DNA of 64,000 nt from positions 1-64,000 of the forward strand of contig JAGQDJ010000052.1 in assembly GCA_022885665.1 (NCBI GenBank). The letters run 5' to 3'. Made by a program: the position numbers and the translations under genes. Shown piece by piece: positions 62,700 to 64,000 of this stretch (the first letter of the stretch is position 1; each line of letters opens with the position of its first letter). The stretch is from Triops longicaudatus (taxonomy: Eukaryota > Arthropoda > Branchiopoda > Notostraca > Triopsidae). The notes beneath the pieces are model-generated. The model was not told where the DNA came from. It searched no databases and was given only the letters and a program-made list of their open reading frames with translations.

Positions 62700-63303
62700 A
62701 TTAGACAAGGCATGAAAAAGAAAAAAAAAATGGTCTAGGCATGTTACACCTGCCTTAAATGCATGAGCACCAGAAAAACGTTCACCGGCAAAAAGAATGA
62801 ATTATGCAAAAGACTCGTATAAAACGAATTCATAAAAATTTTGCATCCGTAATCGAGTTCGGTATATGGGTATCCACGTCAACCTAAACGGTATTCAAGT
62901 ATGGGCAAAGACGTCCATCATCATCTCGAACTCCAATTAACCGAATGTTTGGAATATGCAAATTAGCTTTGAAAATTATTCCCCTCCGCGCGAGGATTCC
63001 GAATCTGTGAGAATTATTGCGCTAGCCCTTCAAATAAGCGAGAAAACTGAGCTTGAATATGAAATTATGCCCTGAGGGCGTCTCAGGATCCAAAAATTTT
63101 GAAATCCCATAAGGAATAACATGGGGAAAAGTGCGATACACGATGCCAGCATGCTTTCCGACGTCTCGTTTACCCTTCCCTATCCGCTCTCCGGCTTCCC
63201 ATGCTGTTTCCAGTGGAACTCAGGGCAATTCCTTTTTATTAGGAATATACCAAGTACCATAGGAAGCATAGGATGTTGGAATCTTTACCTCGGAAAAACC
63301 AAA
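62700..63303. other. No exon seen; probably intron of the membrane-protein gene
   Basis: Mixed AT-rich sequence with short open frames only. It includes the stretch that would be the body of a SINE headed by the tRNA-like sequence at 63304-63379. Confidence 0.35.
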
Positions 63304-63379
63304 CAGCAGACACGGGGAATCGAACCCTGAGCCTCACGATCACTAGTCCAGGACTTAGACCGCTTGGCCATAGCACACA
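63304..63379 (-). repeat. tRNA-like sequence, probable head of a tRNA-derived SINE
   Basis: On the minus strand, TGGCCAAGCGGTCTAAG is a near-perfect Leu/Ser-type A box (63354-63370) and GGTTCGATTCC (63316-63326) a perfect B box, 75 nt overall. The two acceptor-stem halves do not pair and the anticodon stem is irregular, so a functional tRNA is unlikely. Confidence 0.5.
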
Positions 63380-64000
63380 TATTTAAGAATATTTGTTGCA
63401 ATACAATTTGTACCGATGATATGTTACCTATGAGACTTGTCACAAATGGCAACTAGTACTGTTCTTTGATTATTTATAGACTTCTTTCTGACAAGAAGTT
63501 TGTTCGAAATTAAATACTATACCTTATGGTCTTTCGTACAGGTTTTATTTCATTTTATAAAAATATAGGAAAGTAAACCATTATTATTTATTTTTGATGA
63601 CGTGTGCAATTGAAATGTGCCCTAAGGCGGTTCGTCGAGCTATTGACAAAGCAACAGTACTCCAGTTTTACGCTGTTTATTCCGCATTACTTTACGACGC
63701 CGCTGAGCAATTTGCCTGCCACATTCACTATGCTTTCCTGCAGTCGGATGTCGTTTTTTATAAGTTTTTGTGCTGTTCTTAGAGACTTTAGCCAAGTCAT
63801 TTTGCGAATTGGGCCATTTTCAGTAACGGTGGTAGGACTGGTAAAGGCGTGTAAGGGTTAAAAATACAACGCATTAAATAACAAAAACTAACACAAATTT
63901 GGAATAAATACATCATGTATCGACTAAGTCAAAAAGGATGCTATAATGTGTTTACATCAAATATTATGTTACTGCATCCCATATACAGTCGCAGAATATT
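63380..64000. other. No gene seen at the right edge
   Basis: AT-rich sequence with two overlapping short open frames (63594-63861) that show no motif or splice support. Confidence 0.45.

Overview
This window is eukaryotic nuclear DNA. Genes are split by GT-AG introns, gene density is low, and the spacers are AT-rich with (AAT)n microsatellites and decayed short DNA transposons. The encoded G-alpha-s segment reads most like arthropod homologues (for example DAILTITGAMSTL and the EFYEHTE...SNEYQLIDCAK block). A scaffold-type SPIDR gene beside a single C/EBP and a C/EBP-gamma suggests an arthropod other than a fly, perhaps a crustacean or chelicerate. The species cannot be fixed from the sequence alone.

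Layout. (1) 3114-8490, minus: the first five coding exons (161 codons) of a stimulatory G-protein alpha subunit; the rest lies beyond the left edge. Its introns hold an (AAT)n array and four tandemly placed short elements with pogo/Tigger-like ends. (2) 9839 to about 12000, plus: the 5' half of SPIDR (scaffold of homologous recombination), diverging from G-alpha-s. It has four well-spliced exons, then a stretch that still resembles SPIDR but appears to need a frame change. (3) 12000-25296: no convincing gene. (4) 25297-26565, minus: an intronless C/EBP bZIP factor. (5) 28803-29473, plus: a two-exon C/EBP-gamma, head to head with C/EBP across a 2.2-kb spacer containing CRE- and C/EBP-like sites. 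(6) 29474-56730: about 27 kb without a recognisable gene, holding transposon remnants, hairpin repeats, an 84-bp AT-rich tandem repeat and microsatellites. (7) 56731-61429, plus: a Friend-of-GATA (FOG/ZFPM/u-shaped) zinc-finger cofactor, five exons visible and the N-terminal exon(s) not found. (8) 62412-62687, minus: the terminal exon of an unrecognised membrane protein, convergent with FOG.

The most striking observation is gene order. SPIDR(+) / C/EBP(-) / C/EBP-gamma(+) reproduces, in one place, two separate human neighbourhoods: SPIDR(+)-CEBPD(-) at 8q11.21 and CEBPA(-)-CEBPG(+) at 19q13. G-alpha-s (GNAS, same chromosome arm as CEBPB) and FOG (ZFPM2, same chromosome as SPIDR and CEBPD) flank them. 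The window therefore looks like an unduplicated ancestral C/EBP neighbourhood. Functionally, cAMP signalling (G-alpha-s), C/EBP factors that cAMP/CREB commonly induces, and a GATA cofactor used in blood-cell and fat-body fate sit within 60 kb. Any joint regulation is inference.
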